Positions 1-11,129 of a DNA stretch of 64,000 bases are shown one piece after another. The DNA comes from Adiantum capillus-veneris (lineage: Eukaryota > Streptophyta > Polypodiopsida > Polypodiales > Pteridaceae). The notes beneath the pieces were generated by a model that had not been told where the DNA came from, did not search any database, and worked only from the letters and a program-made list of their open reading frames with translations. Numbering within the stretch: position 1 is the stretch's first letter; the number at the start of each line of letters is the position of its first letter. A program made the translations under genes and the position numbers. Where the stretch lies: contig CM043952.1 in the NCBI GenBank assembly GCA_014529385.2, positions 153,950,057 through 154,014,056 of the forward strand, written 5' to 3'.

Positions 1-488
1 GAACTGTCAAGCATTCTGAGCAAGTGACAGAAATGACCTAATTCTAAAATCCATTTTTAAAAATTCTAGTACCAAATGACCTAATAATCATGCTGATTCT
101 GTTGGTACCAAGAAAAGTCAATTTGGCCTCCCAACACTGATCACGATCCATGTTTCTCTGAATCAGTATAAGAGCAGAATTTGACCACAGAGAGAGGTAG
201 TCCCCAGGAACCTGGTGGTTTTCTCAAAATTGAAATTGGACTTGAATTGCTGATGTCGTGAGTAAAATTGTGGAGTATTGAAAAACCTAGGTAAATTTTG
301 TCGATTGAAAGCTCGAACTAACAAGAACGGCTGTAAACTCATAGCTATCAAGCATTTTTTGACAGGTTGCAAGTTCTAGAGAATACGACCCAACAAGTAA
401 GACCAAAACGGGGAATTCAAATTACTAATGAGGTAACCATGTTTGGATTTTGCAATATCAATTCTTCATGTATTTGTGATCAGGAAGA
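1..488 (+). other. A1 leader, no gene
   Basis: AT-rich sequence without a convincing ORF, directly upstream of the first A1 coding remains. It probably belongs to the untranslated leader of A1. I see no LTR end, primer-binding site or TATA box in it. It is not obviously alignable to the long leader-like array upstream of A2. Confidence 0.4.
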
Positions 489-2293
489 TTGTACCAAAAT
501 AGGAATCCGAGCATCATAGACCAAGTGAGCAATCACTCAACTGAAGGTAGCGTGTATCAAAGACCACTGCATCCTTTAGAAGCCATTGTAGAGGAAAGCT
601 TTTATGACACCTCGTCAGAAAGATCATACACCCTAATGGATGAAGAATCCAACAAGTTGAACCCTAAGGAAGTAACTTCCATGGGGGCAGGTCCTTCACA
701 ACCTCAATCTGACGTAAAATTGTTGTATTTAAAGTTTCAATTTGAAAATGTGCTTAAGGCCAAAATCTATAAGGATGGAATGGACCGCTACTATGTTAAG
801 TTGGAAAATAAGCTAAGCAAGTTCAACAACCTTGTAGATGTGGATTATGACAGAGACAGATACTTTGTCAGAGAGGGAATAATGTACCTAGTGGTTCACA
901 ACCCCTTTATTGTGGACAAATGGGGAATGACTGGCATGAAGAACAAGGTAGATGAAGAGCTAGCCAGACAACAATTATGTGGGGCTATATAAATTCAATA
1001 ATGGAGAACAAACGCCCTATTATGGATGCGATGAACCCCACATCAAGGAAGTCATTGACTATAAAAAAACTATATGTTTTTACTTACACAGAGGGGAGAA
1101 GTATCCAGGTGGTCATAATAGATAAGCATGGCCAAAAATACTCTCCTATGGACCATAAGGAGCTAGAGTGATATACATATTTTGAGGGACCACTCCACCA
1201 ATACTATGTAAATTCAAAAAAAGTTAAAACCACGACTACTCGCACAAGACTAGAAACTAGGAATGTAAGTCCAGTAAGAACCAGAGTGGAAGATTCTTTT
1301 GGACATCAACGGTTCCCAAACACAGGGCCTATGGGGTCAATGGGATCTAGGGCTTTTATGAACACACAAAGGGGCAGTGCAACACCTGATTTGACTTACA
1401 CAACTAGAATCCCTTTGGCTATTACACAAGATCAAACAAAATGACTTGATGAACGTATGGCGGATAGGTTACCAACTATAGTACCCAGCCAAAGTGAGAT
1501 AGAAAATTTGTCTGTTAGAACCCCTACGAAATCCTAGAAGGCAAAACAAGACAAGATAAAATCCAAACGAGAGAAAGAAAAAACAGCTTTCGAAACCAAA
1601 TTACTGCAAACAGAGGAACAATTGAGAATGGAAAGAGACCTTAAGGAAAAGGGCGATGTAACAAAACCATCATCAATACAGTCAGGAGGATCTATCTTGG
1701 TGGACAAGGTCTTTGAACCCTTGGATGCGATCTTGAAAGCTTATGAATCTAGATTAAAGCCCAACCAAACCCAATAGGATAGGTGGCTAATGTACCCTCA
1801 CCCGGGGTATGAAAAAGAGAGGTTAAAGATGTACAAGGAGCTCATCTAGGCTGCTCAAGCTCTTATGGAACCACTAGTTCCGACTGCTCCAAGGACTGAG
1901 GTGTTAATCCTTAAAGAAATTCAAGAGTTAAAGGAGCAAGGGATCGAAGACAAAGACAAAAAAGATTTGGGAAATGGAATGCATTTGGATACGAGGATGG
2001 CAGCCAATACAACAGATGGAATGTATTCACAAGCATCTAAGTCAATTCCTGGAGTGGAAGAACAATGGCCACAAGATCTGTGGGAGGATATCCGAAACAG
2101 AAAAGATGGAAGTGCAACACTTCAGTCAGCTCCTATCACTGAGATTCACCTCGAAAATGAGCTCTATCCAAATGATATCCGATCAATGTATGGTGATGCA
2201 GGTACAAAAATGTCGAAAGACAACAAACTTCAGTCGTTGAAGACGTTACCTTCATTCAAAAGTAAAAAAAGTACCATCTCAATGGAAAGTTAA
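489..2293 (+). pseudogene. A1 N-terminal Gag-side polyprotein, broken
   Basis: Three open stretches (489-992, 977-1171, 1865-2293) are separated by stops and frame changes. They align with the A2 N-terminal region (NP..V.KWG near 900-930; the segment with IKKLYVF near 1060) and then with the A2 segment just before the protease (SILVDKVFEP near 1690-1720; PQDLWEDIR near 2070; LKTLPSF near 2240). Between about 1330 and 1480 the canonical Gag helical domain and both zinc knuckles present in A2 are not found, so A1 appears to lack Gag through an internal deletion. A basic, coiled-coil-like stretch (about 1550-1660) aligns with the K/E-rich stretch of A2. No function can be assigned to the N-terminal region. 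Confidence 0.65.
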
Positions 2294-2300
2294 TCCTAAG

Positions 2301-3374
2301 ATGATGGATATAAAAACTCTTCATGAATTGATGTCATCCCCTATCCGTTGTACGCTAACTCTATATGAGTTACTGCAAATAAGACCTCATCTTTGGGAAG
2401 AGATGGAATTTTTTTTGGAGAAAATAGGGTTGGTAATTTTTCCACCAATTGTTTCTCCAAAAACAATGAATAACCAAACCTCAAAACAAACTAAGCGTGA
2501 GCCAGTGCCAGTGAACAAGGTAGGAGACTATTGCGAAGGAGAAGAAGGAAACACAACCTTGCCTGTGGAGTACAAAGAAGTAAAAACGGTAGCGATATTG
2601 GATAGTGGAGCCGAAATTTCCATAGCCACCAAAGCAATGTGGGAAAAATGAGGAAATTCTACTCTAAGGAAAACTAGAATAAAACTTCAACTAGCGGATG
2701 GGTACTTGAGAGACCTATTGGCATTTTGGAGCAAATCGTAGTAGCCTCTTGAGGAATCGCATATGAACACACATTCGCTATTATGAATTTCAATAAGAGC
2801 AGCAATTTTGATATCATATTGGGTAGACCGTTAGGCGTCAGCTCAAAATGGTACAAGATTGGAATTACGACTATATCTACCTAAGACACAAGGATGTCAC
2901 TACTAAGATCAGTGTCACAAACCATAGTTATAGAGATGTGGAACGAACCCCTGGAGAGGAATTAAACTCCACAACTGACCAAGAAGGAGAAATACTTGCT
3001 TGGCTGCAAAACAAAGCTCGCAATTGGACATGTGGAACTTCTGACGGTGGTAGTTGAAAAAAGAGGATTGCATTCATGATAGGTCAATACAAGACGAGAC
3101 ATATGTATGAGAGCCTTTTCCGGAAGAGATGTTCGAACCTTTTGGACAATAGCAGATACTGGCCACTCTTGATGTGTGCGTGAATGAGGTGACCTTGACC
3201 AAATTCTGTGATGAGAAAGGATATGATATCATTCCATTCCAGATGATGAGTATCACCCTAAGTCCAAAATCAAAATTGGAAGTCCTTCACAGGGAAGGGG
3301 TTGCAGATTGCCAACAGATAGTGGATGAGATCTTAGTAAGCGACCTTGACCAAAATAATGAGGAAACATTCTAG
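2301..3374 (+). pseudogene. A1 retropepsin (first protease) and linker
   Basis: The segment before the protease reads KVGDYCEGEEGNTTLPVEY, nearly as in A2. The catalytic motif is DSGAEIS with the aspartate codon at 2601-2603, typical of a retropepsin that acts as a dimer to cut the Gag-Pol polyprotein. The frame then breaks (stop at 2649). The rest of the fold, including the ILGRP-type C-terminal motif, is read near 2800-2835 in a broken form. The linker at 2848-3374 matches the A2 fragment at 53281-53769 (NWTCGTSD, CDEKGYDIIPFQMM). Stops and frameshifts make this non-functional. Confidence 0.75.
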
Positions 3375-4019
3375 GACTCCATGGATAAGCTTTTAGAAGA
3401 CAACACGGACGACGAGCTTTCTAATAGTTCAGATCAAGACGTCAAACGGGAGAATTGACAAGTGATCCACTATAATCTTCCAAACCAAAATTCTTCAAGA
3501 CAGTGTAGATATTTTAATAACGCATGAACAAACAAAACAAGACAAAAAAATATTTAGTACCTCTATTAACATACAAAACACACTATATTTAAGGCTGGTT
3601 GAAGCAGCTAATTGCCTTAAAGGTGGGATATCAAAGAGGTACATGAAACCTGACTCAACCAAAACAAACTTGAAGAAGAAGAACAAACAAAAGCCACCTA
3701 AAAAAAAGTATTTCTGAAAAGGCAACGAAGTTATCCAAAATGGAGTGCAAACACAAATACAATGAATTGAAATGAACTTTGAAAGAAGTTTGGACAACAG
3801 AGTTGGAAACTGATGATGAATCAAACGATGATAAGTTTGATGCACCTTCCCACTATAAAAAGTACACTATTCAAGATAGAAAAATTATAGTGTAGAAGCC
3901 CAAACGAGACCCAAAAGAGCCTGGAACTTCATATGATGGGCCTAAGAAATCCAAATGCATAAACTTAGCAGAATCAGGCAAGGAACCTAACCAGCATACA
4001 TTGCCACCACGGACCTCAT
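3375..4019 (+). other. A1 protease-to-RT spacer
   Basis: The stretch joins protease and RT remains. A short segment near 3920-3990 (GTSYDGPKK.K) is similar to the B1 segment GVYDGPAVVKEIELAG (about 16550-16590), which sits at the same place ahead of RT. It is therefore polyprotein linker and not intergenic DNA. No intact frame is present. Confidence 0.5.
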
Positions 4020-5430
4020 GGAAGAAGAAGAGTGGCTTCTGATAGATACACTCAGACGATATAAAGAGGTTTTTGGTTGGTCGTACAAAGACCTAAAGCG
4101 AATAGATCTAGATATCTGTCAGCACACGATACCCCTTAAAAGTGATGCCAGACCACGCAGACAACGTCCTTATACGTAAAATGAGACTTTTGCCAAAAAA
4201 TTAAGGAGGAGATAGAAAAACTAAAGGATGCGGAGTTTATGTGCGAGATTGAACACACCGATTGGGTGTCCCCAATTGTGGTATTACCCAAAAAGAATGG
4301 TTAATTGCGAGTCAGTGTAAACCTCAAACAGGTAAATACTGCCACCATCAGGGACAACTATCCACTACCAATAACATACCATGTAATTAAGAGGGTTGCA
4401 AGGAAGGAAAACTATGGAGGCCCATAGTTTTCTAGATGGGTTCTCAGGCTACAACCAATTGACCATAAAAACAAAAGATCAGCATAAGAGAGCTTTTGCA
4501 ATAGAGTGGGGCATATTTGCATACAGGGTAATGCCTTTTGGCCTGACCAATGCACCTGCCACTTTTCAAAGACTAATGAGTCATGCATTCAAGGAATATC
4601 TCAAACAATTTTTAGAGATATACATGGATGATCTTTGTGTTCATTACCTGAGAAGTGATCACATAACGCACCTAGAGAAAGTCTTCAAAAAGTGCATAAC
4701 TTATTGTATTTTTTTAAACCCTAAACAACGTGTCTTCATGGTAAGACAAGGTAAAATTTTGGGCCACATTGTGTCCAAAAATGGGATTTCCACTGATCAA
4801 GAAAAGATACAAATAGTTGCCGCACTACTGAGACCAACAAAAATGAAAGAAGTGCAGGCATTTATGGGTCATTGTGGATACTATAGGTGCTTCATATACA
4901 TGTATGCTTTAATAGATAAGTCTTTGTATGCCCTCATTGCTAAATTTGAATGGACAGAAGAATGTGAGTAGGCTTTTCACAAATTGAAGTAAGGATTAAT
5001 TTTTGCTCCAATTTTGCAAGTCCCTGACTGGAGCAAGATCTTTCACATTCATGTTGATGCATTAGCCTATGTCGTAGGGTGCATATTAGCCCAGCCAAGA
5101 GAAAAAAAAATGGATTTTTCCATTTGCTATTCTAGTAAGCAGTTGAACAACGCATAGAAAAATTATACCACTACCAAGAGAAAAGGTCTAGGAATGATAT
5201 ATGCTGTCAAAAAAATTAGACATTACCTTCCTGCAAACAAGTTCGTTTTCTTCGTGGATCACCAAGCAGTGTTATATCTAGTAAACAAACCTTGCAACAC
5301 TAGAAGGATTGTTCATTGGTTTATCCTATTGCTTGAGTTTGATTTCACAGTAGTCGTTAAAAGGGAAACTGCACACACACACACAAGCAGATCATCTTTC
5401 AAGACTGTTCCATGGGGAAGCACCTGAAGG
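4020..5430 (+). pseudogene. A1 reverse transcriptase and RNase H, broken
   Basis: RT copies the RNA into DNA and RNase H removes the RNA strand. The longest open piece (4396-4971) has the RT palm: SFLDGFSGYNQL, MPFGLTNAPATFQRLM and the catalytic YMDDL near 4620-4634, followed by GHIVSKNGIS and the GYYR connection motif. The finger region upstream (4020-4395) is recognisable but has many stops. RNase H continues from about 5040 (HVDA) to 5430, including FVDHQAVLYLVNKP and EFDFTVVV. A one-base indel and stops at about 4969, 4990 and 5155 prevent expression. The closest relative in the window is the B1 RT. Confidence 0.85.
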
Positions 5431-5494
5431 AATTGATGATGATCTTCCAAATCCGTACGTGTTTAACATTGAAATGGTTCCGAGGTGCAGTGAA

Positions 5495-5640
5495 GAGGTC
5501 ATCCCTCTACTTACAATCAGACCATCACAAGTAGAAAGACAACCATCAATCATACATCGAACAAGTAGAGGTCATCCCTCTACTTACAATCAGACCATCA
5601 CAAGTAGAAAGACAACCATCAATCATACATCGAACAAGAA
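5495..5640 (+). repeat. 73-bp direct tandem duplication in A1
   Basis: Two almost exact adjacent copies (about 5495-5567 and 5568-5640) begin GAGGTCATCCCTCTACTTAC. They lie between RNase H and integrase and add a partial codon (73 is not a multiple of 3), so the duplication itself shifts the frame. Confidence 0.9.
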
Positions 5641-6089
5641 ATCTCCAGCTTTTAGCAGGACGACTGTACAAGCAGGGTAAGGATGGGATTTTGAGACTAT
5701 GTATATAGCCGGACAAATACGAATACTACCTCAAACAGGCTCATATACAACATACAGGGTTTCAAAATGGAGAAACGCAAATACACCAAAGACTAAAAAT
5801 ACTAGGGGTCTACTGGAAAAACATGGAAAACGGTGTCCATACTTATGTAAAATCATGTGATATCCGTACAAAGCAACCTCCAGTGGAACATGCCACCCTG
5901 TTTCGAGTAGTGCAAGCACCCAAATGGAGTACTCACATAATCAAGTACTTAAAAAACAAGACCTTCCTAGAGGGATGGGGTAAGGCAAGAATGAGAGTTG
6001 TAGAAGAAGAAGCAAATCATTATTTGCTAATTGCAAACCAACTGTATAGATGGGGAAAGGACGAACAATTATGATTGTGTGCAACGAAA

Positions 6090-7143
6090 AGCAAATATTT
6101 GTTTATCCTAGAACAAGCACACTCGGGTCAGCCAGGGGGACATTTCTCTACTTATAAAATTGCAAAGCTAGTACTTCAAGCAGGAATATGGTGGCCAACA
6201 TTGTTTAGGGATGCGGAGGCATGTCAAAAGATGTGATGAATGTCAACGCACAAAACCACCCCTACAGAGAGACAAAATTCCATTACGGCCAATGATGGGA
6301 GTACGTGCTTTTGCCAAATGGGGCATAGATTTTATTGACCCCATCATACCTCCTACATACAGAACGCACGCAAAATACATCATCATAGTAGCAACAGATT
6401 ATTTGACCAAATGGGAAGAAGCAAAGGCAACACAGAAAAACAATGCACGGGCTACGGCTCAGTTCCTTTTTGAACATATCTTTACCAGATACGGTCTACC
6501 CATTGAAATATTGAGTGATAGAGAAACACACTTTGTGAACAATGTCATTGAAAGCTTACTTGATGAATTCATGGTGATCCATCACAAATCTGCACCATAT
6601 CACCCACAAGCTAACAGACAAGCAGAGAGTACCAATAAAATCCTATGCAACGGTGCTCACCAAAATAGTGAGTGACTCAAGGAATGATTTGGATCAAAAG
6701 CTACACTCTGTATTATGGGCTTACAGGGTAGCTTTTACAACTTCCATTGGAACCACTCCTTTTAACCTTTTGTTTGGGATTAATGCAATTCTACCCATGG
6801 AATTCTTAATTAACACATTACGAGTCGCAACACAATTAGGATGGACGAGACATGAGCTGTCGGAGAGACTAGAAATCTTCGAACAATTAGATGAAACCAG
6901 AATGAGAGCGGTAGCAGGTATATGTGCTCAAAAAAGACAAATGAAAGCTTTCCAAAAAGGGGATTATGTTTTGGTGTATACCCTAAAACAACACTCCAAA
7001 AAACTCAAAAAGCAAGGGATGGAGCCTTTTTTCATACATGATATATCACAAAGTGGCACCATCAAGCTTGCAACATTGGCAGGTGAGGAGATGCCTAATT
7101 GGGTAAGTGGTTGCAGGTTAAAGATATGTTTTTTTCCGTTGTG
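6090..7143 (+). pseudogene. A1 integrase, frameshifted
   Basis: Integrase inserts the DNA copy into the chromosome. The zinc-binding HHCC module is visible (HSGQPGGHF near 6120, CDECQ near 6235). The catalytic core has GIDFIDP (first Asp near 6330), LSDRETHF (second Asp near 6515) and ANRQAEST (Glu near 6625), so the D,D,E triad is present. A frameshift near 6655-6675 moves the reading to a second frame (6653-7144). That frame carries ALPM/LP.E-like core end motifs and a C-terminal GDYVLVY...EPFFI..I domain of the GPY/F type. The first stop of the second frame is at about 7142. Confidence 0.85.
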
Positions 7144-7363
7144 ACACCAGAAGAACTCCAAACAATACTTGCAGCAGATCAACAAAGAAGTCAAGCCCAT
7201 GATATTCAGGAATAGGCATAGCAAGAATCCAAGGTCAGAATATTAAAGCAAAAGAAACGGGAAAACCCTCAGAGAATTAACCAACAAAATAATTGTACCA
7301 ATTCCCCTCCAATCACATCCATACAAACGAAGTCTACATGGTTAGGTGACATAGATCTACAAA

Positions 7364-7815
7364 TTGTGTTGTAACTTGACGATCAAGCGCGCATTAGTGG
7401 AAACTGGGGCAAGAGAAAATGTTGTCAACTACTCCACCTTTATTGAAATTAACAAAAGAACCTCTGACGTCAAATACTATTGGATTCAAAGTGGCAAACA
7501 AAGGAACAATGAACAGCTCGGGACATGTAAATTTACCAATAACTGTTGATGGAACATTTTATCCTCATCAGTTTCATGTGGTCAAGGATATAAATCTTAA
7601 CAAAGCGGTTATTCTGTGACTGCCGTGGATGCGCACTTATCAAGACACACCAAATTGACAGTATAATACATTACAACCCATGCTAGATAATAAATCTTTT
7701 GCCACACCATTTGTACAATCAGCTACATATGGGAACCTCTCCAATCAACACATGCTCCAATCCAAGAATGTTTTCAAACAATGGTCAGGAAAATGTGGGT
7801 TAAAAATATATTCTC
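7364..7815 (+). pseudogene. A1 second retropepsin-like domain after integrase
   Basis: Downstream of the integrase a new protease-like domain can be read in two frames. The first (7364-7549) has ALVETGARENVV, with Glu (7400-7402) in place of the catalytic Asp. The second (7419-7619 and on) has VANKGTMNSSGHVNLPITV, FHVVKD and KAVIL.LPWMRTY, which resembles the C-terminal ILG-P-W motif of retropepsins. B1 has the same domain at the same place with an intact DTGA (19699). The order integrase-then-protease is not the usual gypsy order. Function is unknown. The copy is dead through the Asp-to-Glu change, a frameshift and a stop at 7618. Confidence 0.65.
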
Positions 7816-8339
7816 CATCTTCATTACTATGCTATTATATATGCTAGGAAGAAGAGTGATGATAAGTGAGGAACTAATTCTTTCTCCTATGACATGTTTC
7901 TTCTTCCTCTTCCCTACCCTCATTCCCCAGTAGCTCTCTCCACCTTAAAGGTGTTTGAGGCCTTGGGACTGAGGCTTGGTATAGTTAATGCTTTCCACAA
8001 AGTTTATGCTATGCTCGTGATGCATGAAGGTTTCCATCTTCATTGCATCACCTAGGTCATAAGGAGCACAAATATTGTATTGTACCATTGATGGGAGAAA
8101 CTATAATAAAAATACCTGTTGGAGGGGAGACAGGCTCCACATAAATCCGATCCTCAACTGTTGTCATGTTCTCTAAACCCTCTGTCTTGCAAAAGTATTG
8201 CTCATGCCAAGTTAACTAAATGCTATGGTTATGTTGCTACCATCAATTACGTTCACCCTCTATGCTCACAAAGCAATTTCATAAAAGTAATTTTTCTAAT
8301 TTCTGTTACTCTCAAAGTTAATAGGCCATTTCCATTACA
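7816..8339 (+). repeat. R1 LTR, 5'-truncated copy
   Basis: From about 7816 to the terminal CATTACA at 8339 this stretch is homologous to 63.16-63.91 kb (plus) and to the minus strand of 43.27-43.8 kb. Shared landmarks include CTATGCTATTAT, TCTTCCTCTTCCCTACCCTC, TGTATTGTACCA and CTCCACATAAATCCG. The first half of R1 is missing, replaced by the A1 3' end, so the left target duplication cannot be checked. The right flank would be AGTGT. It lies against the middle of a copia gag gene, which suggests insertion there followed by deletion. Confidence 0.8.
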
Positions 8340-9675
8340 AGTGTCAGCTCACTTGAATGAGTTCAATGCACTTTGAGCCAATTGATTGCATAGAAGGTTC
8401 TTCTTAATGATACCCTAAAAGCTATGTTTTTGTTGACCACTTTGCTAGAAATTTGGGATACTTTCCATAGTATGGAAATTAGTAACAGTCTTATAGTGGA
8501 TGAACTCACCATGGAGAAGGCTGCTACATCGATGTTGACTAAAGAGAAGAACAAAACAATGATAGTGGGAAACATACTACTACTCTTAATGTTTGTGGTA
8601 GATCATAGTCAAGAAAGGAATCTATAGAAAGAGGAAAATCAAGAATGAAATCTTGTTCTCATCATGACATAACGTGTTACCATTGCAGTAAGTCTGGTCA
8701 TATACAAAAGGATTGTTTTAGATGGAAGAGAGAGCAAAGGAAAGTTAAAGGTAAGCAAGTTCAAGGAAACGGTGAGAAAAAAGGGTTGTCTGTGAAGATT
8801 GAAGAAGTAAACACAATGGAATCACATGGATATGTATTGTTCTTATCATCTCTTGACTATGATGTTTTAGCTGCAAGTTTGACTACTACCTTTCAAAACT
8901 AGATCGTGCATCACTTCATATAACTCCATGTGTAGAATGGTTTTCTACTTATGATGCTTCAAAAATACATGTAGTCCATCCTGGAAAATATTTTTCTTAT
9001 GACATAGTGGGCACTAGTCATGTGGAATTGTGGTTTGTTAATGGTTGTAACTTCACTTTGAGGAATGTGAGACACGTTTCAAAGTTGGCAAAAAGTTTGA
9101 TTAGCACTGGGCACCCTAATGACAAGCTCTCTATGGGGAACAAAACAAGGATCCTATCAATGATGTCATAATTTTGATGCTTCTATGATGTCTCAAGGTT
9201 TTAGGAGTGATGAAGATCGTTGCCTCTACATTAAAAAGGCTATAATGGTAGTCTTTTGATATTGATCTTGTATGTAGATGACATGCTTATCACTTAAAAA
9301 AGTAGTAGCAAGATAGGTCAAAGTTGCACAAGAACTTTAATATGAAGGATTTAGGAGAAGCCAATCACTTTCTTGGCATGAGTATGTCAAAGATAGGAGC
9401 AAGAAATTGCTTTATTTATCTCAGATTGAGTACATTTCTAAGGTACTTCAACATTTTAATATGGAGAGGGGTAAGGTATCCACTAGTCCCATTACCTCGA
9501 TATGTAAAACTTAGCCAAATTGATTGTCCTAAATCAAGTAAGAAAAGGCTGAAATGGCAAAGGTTACTTACGCATTTATGGTTGGTAGCTTGATGTAAAC
9601 CATGATTTCTACTCATCCAAATGTTGCATTTGTAGTCAGAGTTGCTAGTAAATACATGTCTAATCTTGGTAGGAA
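8340..9675 (+). pseudogene. C1, Ty1/copia gag-to-RT part, broken
   Basis: Remains of a copia polyprotein. A middle Gag piece (SAHLNEFNAL near 8345; LTMEKAATSML near 8500) is followed by a CCHC knuckle CYHCSKSGHIQKDC (about 8675-8715). A protease/pre-integrase region (8903-9160) retains only LDRASLHIT in place of the expected DSGAS-type motif. After about 9165 the reading jumps to the RT end (LYIKK, YVDDMLI near 9270, NMKDLGEANHFLGM near 9340-9380), so integrase and the RT N-terminus are deleted. Many stops. The frame is cut at 9675 by B1 and resumes at 23458. The 5' LTR and Gag N-terminus are missing. Confidence 0.85.
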
Positions 9676-10268
9676 TGTTAACCCTCACGGCTCACAGACA
9701 CCCCATCACATACGGCGGACGTGTATTATGTATTTGGTAGAGTCAGGTACCGGGCTTGTCGGACCAATAGGAAAAGGGTAAGAGTGATCGCCAATGAGAG
9801 GCGCACTCTAACTGGGACATTCAAGGGATTAGTTGGCTAAGCATGGGCGCCCAAGTGTGAATGGGGTGAGCTCATATAAAAGCCAACTAAACCTAAAATT
9901 CACTCATTCTCTCATTTGTGCAATAGAAGAGTGCTCTTGCTCCATCTCCATCTCCATCTTCTTCTTCTTCACCTCCGTGTGTGTGTGTGTGTATGTGTGA
10001 GAGAGAGAGAGAGAGAGGGAGAGTGTGTGTGCGATCGAGCATTACGAAGGCACGACGGCGGCAAAGCGGTTGAGCGCGGCACGACTGCAGCTTCTTCTTC
10101 ATCGCGGCGAGGAATCCACTACGAAGGCGAGCGTAGAGCGGTGAGTGGCACACCCTTTGCTCTCTTGAGCTTGCTAGTTTAGGCTTGTTGTGTGCTTGGA
10201 GCCATTTGTGGCTCGCACACGGTGTATCGGCAAGTCCTTTGCTTCGACAGTGCGGCAAGGAGCGCACA
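9676..10268 (+). repeat. B1 5' LTR
   Basis: 593 bp, TG...CA ends, nearly the same as 22868-23452 and as both B2 LTRs. It contains a TATA box (9875), a compound (GT)n(GA)n microsatellite (about 9978-10018) and a GC-rich R/U5 part. An ORF across it on the minus strand is a by-product of the microsatellite. Confidence 0.97.
9875..9881 (+). promoter_or_regulatory. TATA box of B1 5' LTR
   Basis: TATAAAA, about 200 bp into the LTR. The same motif sits at the same place in the other B LTRs (for example 54399-54405 in B2). It is the likely core promoter; the transcription start is inferred to lie about 30 bp downstream. Confidence 0.7.
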
Positions 10269-10272
10269 TTTT

Positions 10273-10291
10273 TGGCGCCGCTGCCAAGGAA
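10273..10291 (+). other. Degenerate primer-binding site (tRNA-Asp type)
   Basis: TGGCGCCGCTGCCAAGGAA starts 4 nt after the LTR. B2 has TGGCGCCGTTGCCGGGGAT at the same place, complementary to the 3' end of plant tRNA-Asp(GUC). B1 differs from that at four positions, which would weaken priming. Confidence 0.8.
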
Positions 10292-11129
10292 ATGCCCTAC
10301 ACTAAGCTCGGTTAAGCACTTTACTCTTTCTTGTGGTGCAATTTCTATCATAGGAAAGGTAGGGAATGAGTGTGTGTAGTTGTGTGGAGAAGGATTTGTG
10401 AAGAAGGAAGGTGTGTGGTTGTGTGGAGAAGGTTTTTTGTTACACTGTACTGTCTTTTTTGTTTTCTGTTAAAGAAGGAGTTACATTTTTTTTGCAATGT
10501 ACTGTTAGAATTAAGGTATTAGCTATGGAATGTTAGTTCTGTAAGGTTCAATGTTAGTTCTGTAAGGTTAGTTTTGTAGATCTGTTAGCTACTGTAGTAC
10601 TGTGTAAACAGTGTTAGAGTGTGTGTGGCAGTATCTTCATTAGCTGTAAGTAGATAAGTTCGGTGTAGGTTAAGTGTGTGTGTGTGCGCGCGCGCGGCGC
10701 GGCCACGACGACTTTTTTTTTTAAAAAAAATTTAAAAATAATTTTTTATTTTTTTTTTAAATTTCAAAAATTTATTTTCGGACTGGGGATCATTCCCCAA
10801 GCTCAAACCCAAACCCAGACCTTAGTCCTCAATTTTAAAAAATAGTTTATACACCTTTTTATATTTAAAAACTATTTTTAGGATTTCGAGGACTATAAAA
10901 ACTATTTTTAGGATTTCGAGGGCTTCACGTAGCCGAAAAGAGAGCTGTAAATCACAGCACATTCCTTTAGCTAAAACGCTCGTCTTGAGCTTTTACACGC
11001 CATATTTTGTGGCTCGATTACAAAAAATAACCAAAAATAACGAAAAACTTGGGTTATAAACAAAAAAAAAAAAACTAAGTGAGCGGCCTTCAAGGGTACT
11101 CACCAACGCGCTTAGAGTGTGGAAGTCAT
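10292..11129 (+). other. B1 untranslated leader
   Basis: No gene. The stretch is T-rich with homopolymer runs near 10710-10760, short duplications (GTTAGTTCTGTAAGGTT at about 10530-10570, twice; AAAACTATTTTTAGGATTTCGAG at about 10867-10920, twice) and a short GC alternation (CGCGCGCGCGGCGCGG near 10690). The end (about 10780-11129) aligns with the B2 leader end. The Gag start is taken as the ATG at 11130. Confidence 0.7.

Larger units (their letters stand above)
1..7815 (+). mobile_element. A1, decayed Ty3/gypsy retrotransposon
   Basis: Relics in the gypsy order run left to right: element-specific N-terminal region, retropepsin, RT, RNase H, integrase, then a second retropepsin-like stretch. 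Every domain carries stops or frameshifts, so the copy is dead. No LTR pair can be seen: the left end lies outside the window and the right end is cut by the R1 repeat at about 7816. The protein fragments match A2 (49.5-53.8 kb) closely enough to call one family; a shared segment contains SILVDK and FEP. The RT has YMDDL and a single classical RNase H, which suggests a non-chromovirus (Athila/Phygy/Selgy-like) lineage. That lineage call is inference. Confidence 0.85.

Noticed and set aside
9893-10351. ORFs of 60-170 codons in B LTRs on both strands (also 23161-23451, 54417-54926, 62689-63129)
   Set aside because: All fall inside LTRs and owe their openness to the microsatellite and GC-rich part; the four LTRs are one repeat.
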